This document shows, one piece after another, positions 34,026-46,600 of a DNA stretch of 64,000 nucleotides. The stretch lies in contig JAMFTG010000121.1 of NCBI GenBank assembly GCA_023974075.1, positions 1-64,000 of the forward strand, read 5' to 3'. The DNA is from Chaenocephalus aceratus. Lineage: Eukaryota > Chordata > Actinopteri > Perciformes > Channichthyidae. The notes under the pieces were generated by a model. It ran no database searches, had not been told where the DNA came from, and saw only the letters and a list, made by a program, of their open reading frames with translations. The first letter of the stretch is position 1. Every line of letters starts with the position of its first letter. The position numbers and the translations under genes were made by a program.

Positions 34026-37000
34026 CTGAAGGAGAAGGAGAATCCACTTGTTTTAATCCCCATTTTTAAGGTATTTTTATATACACTCTACAAATATACA
34101 AATTTGTGAGGGAAATTATGAACATTTTTAAGAAAAAAGTCAGGAATGGAAAATGTCTGAGAAAAAGAAAAGACACAATTCTGAGAAAAAAGTCAAAATT
34201 CTGAGAAAAAAGTCAAAATTCTGACGAAAGAAGTCAAAATTCTGACGAAAGAAGTCAAAATTCTGACGAAAGAAGTCAAATACTGACGAAAGAGTCAAAA
34301 TTCTGACGAAAATAAGTCAAAATACTGACGAAAGAAGTCAAAATTCTGACGAAAGAAGTCCAAAATACTGACTGAAATAAGATCAAAATGCTGACGAAAG
34401 AAGTCAAAATTCCTTCAAATTATTTGAGAAAAAAAGTCAAAATTCCTGAGAAAAAACTTCAAAATTCTGAAATTGTCTGAGAAAAAAGTCAGAAATCAAA
34501 GAAGAAGAAAAATCCACTTTATTAATCCCCTTTTTAAAGTTATTTTTGAATCCACAGTACAAATATACAAATTCGGAGGAAATTAATGAAAATTCTGATG
34601 GAAAAAGTCAAACTTCTGAATATTTCTGAGAATTTATTTTAAAGAATTTGAAAATGTCAGAAAACAGATTTTTGTATTCCCAATGTTTTGTCTAAATCCT
34701 TGTCTGATGGAGCAGGTTCAGTACCTGAGGAGAAATGGAGAGTCCTCCCAGAGGGTCTCCATCCAGGACGTCTGTCCCCGCGTTGTAGACGATGATATCG
34801 GGTCTGACCTCGTTCAGAGATCCTTCTGTGTGGAGCTCCACCTTCTGAAGATACTCCGAGTCTTCAGTTCCCCAGTCCAGCTCAACCTTCCTCTTTATGG
34901 CTTCTGGAGTAACAGGGACATAATCAATATCCACAATTACTGCCATCAGTTAGCCAACCTAAACAAAATACTCCTGGGATGTCCATAAGAAGTGTGCTGC
35001 CCTTGAAGCCCTTGAATGCCTTGCCTTGTTAACAGATTTGAAGCCAAAGAATGTTTGAGGTTTGTTTAAAATCTAATTACTTACAATTGTCAGAGAGGGC
35101 AAAAGTACACACATCCTTTATTCAAGTAGAAGTACAGATACTCGTGTTTAAAAATACTCTGGTAAAAGTAGAAGTACTGACTAAACTTCTTTACTAAAGT
35201 AAAAGTAAAGAAGTATGGGCTTTGAAATGTACTTCAGTAAAAAGTACCCATAACTAGCAGCTGTTTTAAAGAGTACCTGACCTCCCTTTATATCAATAGA
35301 ACAATAATGTCATTGTTAGCTCATGAATGTTTCCATGCTGAACAACGGCAACATGACAACGTTTCCATTGGTCCCTCTTCTTTATAGGTATTTGTGGTAT
35401 TTGTGTTCAACATGTAAGAAGTAGAAAGTACAGGTATTTGAGTTCAACATGTAAGAATTAGAAAGTACAGGTATTTGAGTTCAACATGTAAGTAGAAAGT
35501 ACAGGTATTTGAGTTCAACATGTAAGAATTAGAAAGTACAGGTATTTGTGTTCAACATGTAAGAAGTAGAAAGTACAGGTATTTGAGTTCAACATGTGAG
35601 AAGTAGAAAGTACAGGTATTTGAGTTCAACATGTATGAAGTAGAAAGTACAGGTATTTGAGTTCAACATGTGAGAAGTAGAAAGTACAGGTATTTGTGTT
35701 TAACATGTAAGAAGTAGAAAGTACAGGTATTTGTGTTCAACATGTAAGAAGTAGAAAGTACAGGTATTTGAGTTCAACATGTAAGAATTAGAAAGTACAG
35801 GTATTTGTGTTCAACATGTAAGAAGTAGAAAGTACAGGTATTTGAGTTCAACATGTGAGAAGTAGAAAGTACAGGTATTTGAGTTCAACATGTATGAAGT
35901 AGAAAGTACAGGTATTTGAGTTCAACATGTGAGAAGTAGAAAGTACAGGTATTTGTGTTCAACATGTAAGAAGTAGAAAGTACAGGTATTTGTGTTCAAC
36001 ATGTAAGAAGTAGAAAGTACAGGTATTTGAGTTCAACATGTAAGAAGTAGAAAGTACAGGTATTTGTGTTCAACATGTGAGAAGTAGAAAGTACAGGTAT
36101 TTGTGTTCAACATGTAAGAAGTAGAAAGTACAGGTATTTGTGTTCAACATGTGAGAAGTAGAAAGTACAGGTATTTGAGTTCAACATGTAAGAAGTAGAA
36201 AGTACAGGTATTTGGGTTCAACATGTAAGAAGTAGAAAGTACAGGTATTTGTGTTCAACATGTAAGAAGTAGAAAGTACAGGTATTTGTGTTCAATATGT
36301 AAGAAGTAGAAGTACAGGTATTTGTGTTCAACATGTAAGAAGTAGAAAGTACAGGTATTTGTGTTCAACATGTAAGAAGTAGAAAGTACAGGTATTTGAG
36401 TTCAACATGTGAGAATTAGAAAGTACAGGTATTTGAGTTCAACATGTGAGAAGTAGAAAGTACAGGTATTTGAGTTCAACATGTAAGAAGTAGAAAGTAC
36501 AGGTATTTGTGTTCAACATGTAAGAAGTAGAAAGTACAGGTATTTGAGTTCAACATGTGAGAATTAGAAAGTACAGGTATTTTTGTTCAACATGTAAGAA
36601 GTAGAAAGTACAGGTATTTGTGTTCAACATGTAAGAAGTAGAAAGTACAGGTATTTGAGTTCAACATGTAAGAAGTAGAAAGTACAGGTATTTGGGTTAA
36701 AAATGGAAGAAGTCAAAGTAAAAAGTCGTCAGGAAAATAAGTAGTGGAGTAAAGTACTGATAACAGACAAATGTACTTGTAACAAAGTATTTGTACTCCA
36801 CTACTTCCCACCTCTGACAATTGCATATACATTGCAACAATGCTCGTAGCCATGTTAACTACTACCTGCAGTGCAAGAAAGCCCTTCATGTTTTACAATT
36901 GTTTACAATACAGGAACGCACTGAGTATTTTTATATTGTCTTAATTTACAGTCTTCACCAACATGTTAATGAGGAAGTGTGAGAGTACATGGTCGATCTA

Positions 37001-40000
37001 CTACCACTCTGTCTTCATTGGCTGTGGTTTAACTTAGTGTACCAATCAGAGTTTAACACACAACATGGGAACACTACATGAAGGCTTATAATTGCTGCAG
37101 ATGATGTCTTTCAAGAGTAAAGGCTTGCTAACTGTATTCCTTTGATCCCACAGGTAAGAAATTGTGTTTTTTACATCAAGAATACTCAAATCTGCAGCAC
37201 TTTTATTATTAATCAGTAGTACATTTTAAATAATTAACGCAAACAATGAAAAAAGTTAATAAGGAGAAAAACATGTTCCAAATTTCAAACATAATTAAGT
37301 TGCAAAATGGAATAATATAAAACAGATTTCTTGGTAGTCCAAATCATGTCAAAAAATGGTAAGCGTTGGTCTTTGAAGGTAGAGAGAAGGAAATGTGTCA
37401 TATGAAGCAGAAGGAACTGCGGGTTTTATCTTAAACAACCAGAAAGTACATTCATTTCACTTTCTTAAATTAATTATAAAATTAAATTACGTGTTGAGAA
37501 GGAGATAGCCGAAGGAGGGGAACTACTTTAAAGGCAGTATTGTGACGTTTGGTCCCCAGAGTTTCGTTGGAATTGGGACCAAATGGCAGCATGTGGTTGT
37601 CAGATCAGCTTCAATGCATTATACAGATTAGTGTTAAAAGCAATGATTGTAATGTCGCACAGACTGCTGCGTGTCAGCTTTCCTGCTGAGTTATAATGGA
37701 GTGAGTGGTCCTTCAGAGGAAAGTCATAGCAGACTTTAAATAGCCCAGAGTGTAATGTAAGATTTGAGCTGGAGGAGGCAGCGCTCTCCACTCAAACATC
37801 AACTTCTAACCAGACATCAGGAGAGATGTAGACCCTGAACTTTGACCCAGCCACACAAATGGGTGCCATGCAGAGGGGAAGTGCCATTTGCAGCATTTGA
37901 AGGCAGACAGAATGATTACCTGCAGCCTCATTTAAACATTTACATACAGCCTACCACTGTTTTAACTTAGTATTACAACTGCCACAAATTACAGCTGCTA
38001 CAGACACACTGAACTCTACACACATCACATGCTTGGTTATTACTTTATATGCTGTATTATTGAAGAAGGAGTAATCCTACACCTCTAACAGACTTGAGCA
38101 AAGTAAATGTTCCCTCTGTACACAGCCATAGTGCCAATAGGTGCATGCACATTGACGACAGTAGACTTGGTTTGAGTTAAGCCCCTTTTCGAACTGCAAA
38201 TATATACTTTTCCTCCGTAAAACAAAATCCTGAGTTTCATCCAGCACTACTGTGGGAACGCAAGAGCCCGAAGAAGCAGTGTCACAATGCCTTTATCTTA
38301 TTTACTTGGCGAGTAAGATCTAAAAGTTGCACTGTCGCCTCCCACTATAAGCATATACGCAATATTATTACATGGCTTAGTTAAATATTCAATTCTGATT
38401 AATCAAATCTGACATCACAGAGGTCTGTTTTTTTTCACGAACAGACCGTTGCTAGGGAGAATAGACCGTTGCTAGGGAGAACAGACCATCGCTAGGGAGA
38501 GGAGAGTGTTGCTAGGGAGAACAAACCATTGTAGAGGAGGATCGAGAGACTATATGCAGTCATATCACATCTTTACTTGGCGAGTACATTTTAAAATGAT
38601 GTTAAATTAAAGGAAATAATCTGAATATTTTATATAGAAAGCCGTTCTTTGATACTCCAGATAACACACACATGGTCAAGCCCCTCCTGCACTTATGTAA
38701 AATGTAACACGTTCTATATATTAAGGTTATCAAATGTCTATACAATCAAAGATTAATAAGCAAGAATGAGGAAATGAGTGGTGCTTTCTCTCACTTTTGG
38801 CAAAAGTATCTGCGGGATATATGTAGCGATTGTACACGTCCATGATGAAAACTCGTTTATCGTCCAAGAAATCACGCTCGTGTCCATTCCCCTACAACAG
38901 AGCGGAAACACAAGACAGAACAACATTTAATAAAAGGAAAGCTTGTTATTTATTTCTACATGAATGGATCGTTATTGTTTCGTCGTCATTTCAATTGATG
39001 TGCAAACGAGAGCACTTTGTCATGTTCAGGGTTGTAATTAGGATGTTACTGCATATCCTCAATATTTCCCTGCGTCTCATTATCTGCTGAGAGGGGTACT
39101 TCAGACCCACCTGGATGCAGATTTTGCTCTTTGTTCTCCATTAATTATTTACTCAGCATCTTTATTGATCCTCTGCATGTGCCAATAGGTAAAGGCTCAT
39201 CATTTCCCATAAGCTATACTGTAGCTCAAGAAAAAAGTGCTGTATTGTATTCCTGGAAAATAGCTATTAACCTTGGGAACATTGGGACATGCTTTTGTTT
39301 ACATGCACCAGGTTATACAAGGATTCAAGCATCAGTTATTGTCTTTCTGCAACACAGGGTTTACAGACAGTAGCCCAATAGTATAAATTACAAAGTTAAA
39401 TGAAATTAACTTGACTAGGATGTTCAGCCATAGACTCAAACTGAAATATATAAGCAGTATAGCTTATTAGCTGGGACCTTTTGCAGTATTTCACCTGTTA
39501 ACTTGTGTAGTAGATCATGAGAATCCCTCAGGAAGACTTTAAGCGACATGATTACACAGATTAGTTGAATACTCAATTTGGACATTCCAGATTTTTTACA
39601 AGCAGACCGTTGCTAGGGAGAGCAGACCGTCGCTAAGGAAAACAGACCGTTGTAAAGGAGGATCAAAGGACTATGTGCAGTCATATCAATCCGCAGAAAG
39701 TAGTGAGTGAACAAAACACATTAGTTTCATCCATCAGAAAACACTGAAATAACTTTTTTACTTTTATTTTTATATTTGTGGAGAAAACAAAACGTTAGAT
39801 TCATGATGGCTAAACTGTCCCCAGGAAAGAAAGAGAGCAAGAGAAGACGAGAGGTTAAAAGACATCAGAGAATTCAGCAGGAGAAACCAGACGGGAAGTA
39901 AACACTAAAGGGAACAGCAGAAGAAAACGGACATGAAGTAAACACGAATGTGAACAGCAGAAGAAGAAGACAGGAAGTAAACACTAAAGGGAACAGCAGA

Positions 40001-43000
40001 AGAAGACAGACAGGAAGTAAACACTAAAAGGAACAGCAGAAGAAGACAGAGAGGAAGTAAAAACGGGCTGAAGTCTATGGCTGCAGTCGAATAGTCCATT
40101 TAGCTTAGGAACCTTCCTAAAGGAGTGGAATGACCCGGAAGTCCCTCAGTGGCAGCCATGATAAGAGCCGTTCGAATTCTCTAGAATGATGAGAATGATA
40201 GGAAAGGAGGTTTCAAACTTCCTTTATAACCTCCTTTAGCTTAGGAACCACTGGACCTCCCTAACCGACAGGAGAAGCGAAAATGCTGCCCCACAATGCA
40301 TTGCAGCCGCAGCATTTGCCGTCACTCAACAGTCGGCCGTTCACGGAAACAACCGATTATGACCGAGAAATGATATCATGAAAGTTACGGTGCTTATTAA
40401 GCATTTTAAAACATAGGTGGTAAGTTGCCAAAGTGCTTTGTTCTGAACGTTCATCAGTATTATAATCAAAGAGAGAAATATGAACGTTAGTTTTCACTGA
40501 AGTTATCAAATAAAGTCAACATTTCAGTCTTTACTGAGCTGTGTGGGGTTTGTTCAACTTTTAAAAGATGTTTGAATGGTGATATACACAGTGATAGATG
40601 TTAAGGACTAACGTTTATAATAAATACATCTGTATTGATTTTAAGATCTTTAGTTCATACAATCATACGTATTGGGATCATTGGTATTAATGTGGACCGG
40701 GGGGAGAGGGGGACGAGCAGAAGTTTCACTTTCCTTTTTTATTTCAATTCCAACTTTGGTCCTGAAGAATATGTTTCTCTGTTGTCCACGTTCATAAAGC
40801 AAAGCAGCAGCATCAGAGCACGGTGCAGAGTCTCTGGATGAGTTCACAGTAGTCCCTCGTTCTTATTGAACATCCATGTTGTAGTCCGCTGTATAGAAAA
40901 CTGTGGTTTCCATGGTTTCCCCACAGCAGCAGACGCACACAATGACGTCCGCTGGCGCATCATAAACACGTCGGATAGTGAAAGTGCAGTCGGATTCTCT
41001 AAAGTACCGCAGTCTCTTCTCCTAAGTCCTTTTTAATTCTCCTATCCACTATCCCTTAACCCCGTGACGTTTCACTCAGAGGTCAAGGAATAGGAGATAG
41101 GGTTAGAACTTAGGAGCTGATTTTTAAACTATCCGACTGTAGTCGAATAGTCCATTTAGCTTAGGAACCTTCCTAAAGGAGTGAAATGACCCGGAAGTCC
41201 CTCAGTGGCAGCCATGATAAGTGCCGTTCGAATTCTCTAGATGATAGGAAAGGAGGTTTCAAACGTCCTTTATAACCTCCTTTAGCTTAGGAACCACTGG
41301 ACCTCCCTCACCGACAGGAGAGGAGAAAGTGCTGCCCCACAATGCATTGCAGCCGCAGCATTTGCCGTCACTCAACAGTCGGCCGTTCACGGAAACAACC
41401 GATTATGACGGAGAAATGATATCATGAAAGTTACGGTGCTTATTAAGCATTTTAAAACGTAGGTGGTAAGTTGCCAAAGTGCTTTGTTCTGAACGTTCAT
41501 CAGTATTATAATCAAAAAGAGAAATATGAACGATAGTTTTCACTGAAATGATCAAATAAAGTCAACATTTCAGTCTTTACTGAGCTGTGTGGGGTTTGTT
41601 CAACTTTTAAAAGATGTTTGAATGTTGATATACACAGTGATAGATGTTAAGGACTAACGTTTATAATAAATACATCTGTATTGATTTTAAGATATTTAGT
41701 TCATACAATCATACGTATTGGGATCATTAGTATTAATGTGGACCGGAGGGAGAGGGTGACGAGCAGAAGTTTCACTTTCCTTTTTTATTTCAATTCCAAC
41801 TTTGGTCCTGAAGAATATGTTTCTCTGTTGTCCACGTTCATAAAGCAAAGCAACAGCATCAGAGCACGGTGCAGAGTCTCTAGATGAGTTTACAGTAGTC
41901 CCTCGTTCTTATTGAACATCCATGTTGTAGTCCGCTGTATAGAAAACTGTGGTTTCCATGGTTTCCCCACAGCAGCAGACGCACACAATGACGTCCGCTG
42001 GCGCATCATAAACACGTCGGATAGTGAAAGTGCATTCGTATTCTCTAAAGTACCGCAGTCTCTTCTCCTAAGTCCTTTTGAATTCTCCTATCCACTATCC
42101 CTTAACCCCGTGACCTTTCACTCAGAGGTCAAGGAATAGACGATAGGGTTAGAACTTAGGAGCTGATTTTTAAACTATCCGACTGCAGCCATGGTCTCTA
42201 GCAGTGTTTAAAGACTGGTTAATGGAAATAAAGTAACATATATCAAAATGCTTTTGTTATTTCGCCCCTGAATAACATCAAACTTGTATTATATAGCAAG
42301 AATAGAACTGTAGCCACTTTAAGGCACTATTTTGCACTTCAGACACATCTCAGTGAAAACAAGCCGAAACATACAAGGCGCTGGAATTACTGCAGATAAC
42401 CCAGCTGGTCTGTTATTATCTGACGCTGGTATGCACCCAACTGTTTTCCAGAGGAGATTATTTTTGTTACATTTCACTGATGGTGACAGTGAGGGCCAAT
42501 TTGGTCTGCAGGGAGCCGTATTGATTGGCTGAAGTGGTGAAAGAGGGGTAATCTATGTGGGCTCCTGAGCATTGACACAGAAAGAGGGAATGGTATCGGC
42601 TCACCTGATGAGCATCCAGATCAATAATGGTCGCCCTGGAGATGCCTTCCACTCTCTCAAACAGAAACTGAGAAACAGATGAGGAAATGTTTGCTTTCTC
42701 TCCGAAGAAGACACGTTCACAGTTCAGTATTTGTTATGCATTGGAGTGACTTTCTTCCATCTTATGCCATATCTGGCCAAACATGTCAATGACATGTCAA
42801 CCAAAGAGTGATTTGTGAACGTTACGCTTATTACTGTAAAGATGGTTTTCGTTAGCTGTAACTAGCCATCAAAAGCTAAAAGTCATACTAGACCGAGTAA
42901 AGCAATGCCAGCTATGAACGGTCAGAAAATCAACGCGTTTCCCCTACTAATAAAACTAATCATCCATTTAGTCATCCTTTTATTTGAAGGAAAGCAGAGT

Positions 43001-43636
43001 GAGTAGTATATCAAAATGTTTAACTTTTAACTGAAGATTCATAGCCATACGGCGTAACATGGGTAGCTTGCATATCAAATTGTTTGCTCTTCCACTCATA
43101 AGGCACTTTCACACCGGAGTACTTTTCCCAGTATAGATCTGATATAGTTCCGACAATTTGCGTTCACACCAAAAAGAGCCTGAACTAGAACTTAGTTCAT
43201 GAGAACCGTTACACCCCCTTTTCAGGCCCTGCTGGAGAGCACGTACTTTTGTGGGAGAAAAAGGTTCCTGTGTCTGATTGGCTGGGCGGATTGCAAACCA
43301 CGCCCCGTAAAACTCCCAAAACGTGTTGTGAAGACGTCATTTTATGATCCTCGCATTAGCATTATTAGCATTAGCATTAGCCCAGCGCAGAAACGCAGAG
43401 AGACTAACTTATGGCAACACAAAAAGTGAAAAACAGAAAACATGGGAGCGGTGGAGATGAGGAGGTGTCGGCGTTCTGGTGATTTACTCGGAAGTCTCCA
43501 ACACCGGGGACTTCCGGCCGGGGACTTTGGGCGTCAATATACGCCGTGAAGTTAAACGCCACTAAACCCGAAGAAGAAGAAGAAGAAGAAGAAGAAGAAG
43601 AAGAAGAAGAAGAAGAAGAAGAAGAAGAAGAAGAAG

Positions 43637-43667
<31 letters not shown>

Positions 43668-46600
43668 GACGTCAGCGGCTTCATTTGCCTAATCCTCTCC
43701 CAGGGATTTATTCCGGTGTGAACGCGATCTGTACTTAGTTCATGAGAACTAAAGAGTTCTCATGAACTAAGTACGGCAAAGTACTTGGTGTGAAAGCGCC
43801 TATTGTCAACACCTATTCCTAAGTGAAGGGGCAAAGCCACCTAGAGGTTACTATTTATCAAGGAGAATGAGAGTAATAGCAACATCGATCAAAACGATAA
43901 TAAACATCAGCACGGTGAAATCCAAAACATGCTCCACATAATCAAATCACGTACACAAAATGGCTTCTCCAAACATTAGGTGAGTGTTTCCAATGAGCTA
44001 ACAATGTACTTAACACCAGCGTTTCTTAGCAAGTTGCTCGTCTCTCTTTTTCATCATGCACCAGTAAAGGTTTCAGACTGTACATTTGGGTTTCACAAAT
44101 CCTTATAATCTGAATATATTTAGTGGCATTTCATTTAACACTTTTAACAATGTTTTTGAACCAAAAGGGTGTGTGTTTTATTTTTCAATTTTTTTGGCAA
44201 ACTTTTGATGCCTTTCAATAAATATCCAACAGCTACCTTGATGGCCAGAGTGATGTCAGCGTAGGCACAGAAGCCCCCCCCTCTGTCGCTGGAGCAGTGG
44301 TGAAACCCTCCTCCTGGGAAACAGAACAACGGCATCAGTGTCAGGACATCTATGAGCATGTCACTGCAAACCTGAGAAACATATTTATCTCAACAGCAGC
44401 CATTGGTTTTATTGAGTTTGTAGCAGCTTATAATAACAGCTGCTGTGTCCCCTGTGTCACCACGAGTTGATGCTGAAATGCTGTATTGTACAGCACAAGG
44501 AGGACATGGGATGATAACCATTCAATCAGGTTATTACACGATTTAGTCGAATACTTGATTCTGATTGGTCAGTTTGGACCTTCCAGAGGTCTGCTCTTTT
44601 TTCCTAGCAGACCGTTGTTAAGGAGAACAGACCGTTGCTAAGAGGATCAAGAGACTGTGTGCAGTTATATCAATGCGCTGCAAGAAGTCCGATCAATTTA
44701 TAATCAGCTGTGGACAACAAGTATTAGTTTCCCTCAGTTAGAAAACACAGTGGGATACTTTGGGAATATTTATTTTTATATTTGTGGAGGGAGAGACACT
44801 TTGGATTCATGATGGCTTAACGATGTCCAATATATACGAATAAAAAGAGGACAAGAGAAGGAACGAGGTTAAAAGGCAGAGCGCTGGACATCAGAGAAAT
44901 CAACAGAAGAAGACAGACAGGAAGTAAACACTAAATGGAACACAGTATGGTATCGATGGTATACTGTATACATCTATCTAATTATCTCTTTTGGTTACTG
45001 AACTAGAAACTCACTCACCCACGTTCACAGCCCACCCTCGGTCGATAGCCAGTTTTCCGGCCTGTGGTAGAAAGAAAACAAACTTCAAATACATTTTTGG
45101 AAATCAACATAGACAAATACATAAAGTGTCCCCTTCCGAGTTCATCAGAATACCAATTGACAAAATAAAACTTTTCCAACTTACATGAAGCGAACAATCA
45201 TTAAAGGTCCCCTATTATACTGTTTTTCATCAATATCTCCCAGCTCTCAGATATATCCAGAACCTGTCTCTGATTGGCTGAAACACCAAACAGATCATTG
45301 CAGCATTACCCATAATGCCCTCTGTTTCAGCCCTGTTTCCAAAGTGCTGATTCTCTGTCTGTTACTTTAGATGAACATAAGGAGCCCCTCCCCACGCCCC
45401 TCTGAGAGACATTTGGTTACAAAGAACTCATTAGCCGCGTTCACACTGCGGTACTTTTCCCACAAAGGTTCATGCGAACTCTTTAGTTCTCATGAACTAA
45501 GTACAGATCGCGTTCACACCAGAATAAGTCCCTGGGGGTGGATTAGGCAAATGAAGCCGCTGACGTCCCTTCTTCTTCTTCTGCTTTGGGTTTACTGGCA
45601 GGCCGCAAACCACTTCACGGCGTATACTGCCGCCCAAAGTCCCCGGCCGGAAGTCCCCGGAGTTGGGAAGGCTTCAGTAGAAGCTGCTGGGAGTCCCAGC
45701 AGCTTCTACTGAAGCCTTCCGAGTAAATCGCCAGAACGCCGACACCTCCTCATCTCCACCGCTCACATGTTTTATTTTGTGTTGCCATAAGTTAGTCTCT
45801 CTGCGTTTCTGCGCTGGGCTAATGCTAATGCTAATAATGCTAATGCGAGGATAATAAAATGGCGGCTTCACAAAACTTTTTGGGAGTTTTACGGGGCGTG
45901 GTTTGCAATCCGCCCAGCCAATCAGGAATATAGCTCTTTTCTCAAAAAAGAGCCGCTCGAAAGTCCCTGCTCTCTAGCAGGGACTTTCGAGGGGGTAAAA
46001 AGGTTCGCATGAACTACTTTTAGTACCGGCTCTTTTTGGTGTGAACGCGATCATGAACTAAGTTCGCATGAACCTTTGTGGGAAAAGTACCGCAGTGTGA
46101 ATGCACATAATGGAGCTCTAGGAGGAGATTCAGGTGATAAGGGGGGGGGGGGTTACCTTGGTTGCTGATTGGCTAATGGTTATACAAGACAACACATCGT
46201 TATGACATCACAAAGTGGCCAAAATCTGATCAGCTCATTTTCAGACAGGTTTTTATAGAAATGGATCAAAAAGAGAGAGAATCTTTGTTCCTGAAGCTTT
46301 CAGAGTCTCTTTCCACAGAGGGGACACATGTTGATGTAGAAGAGACATGAAGAAGAGGGGACACATGTTGATGTAGAAGAGACATGAAGAAGAGGGGACA
46401 CATGTTGATGTAGAAGAGACATGAAGAAGAGGGGACACATGTTGATGTACGTAGAAGAGACATGAAGAAGAGGGGACACATATTGATGTAGAAGAGACAT
46501 GGAGAAGAGGGGACACATGTTGATGTAGAAGAGACATGAAGAAGAGGGGACACATGTTGATGTAGAAGAGACATGAAGAAGAGGGGACACATGTTGATGT

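Larger units (their letters stand above)
43102..43801. mobile_element. palindrome-rich MITE 1 (TTCACACC termini)
   Basis: Ends GGCACTTTCACACCGGAGTA and TACTTGGTGTGAAAGCGCC. Internally 'gcgttcacaccaaaaagagc' and 'ttagttcatgagaac' are shared with the element at 45434-46107. The flanks TAA/TAT are compatible with, but do not prove, a 3-bp Harbinger-type duplication. It contains a GAA microsatellite and a perfect hairpin. Confidence 0.75.
45434..46107. mobile_element. palindrome-rich MITE 2 nested in the TTAA MITE
   Basis: Termini GCGTTCACACTGCGGTACTT and AAGTACCGCAGTGTGAATGC form a long inverted repeat (about 27 bp with few mismatches). The uninterrupted host sequence at about 1100 shows the insertion joins 'aactca' to 'atggagctc'. 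Same family as 43102-43801. No coding capacity. Confidence 0.85.

Noticed and set aside
34683..34988. 101-codon plus-strand ORF
   Set aside because: Antisense of hdac11 exon 34903-34725.
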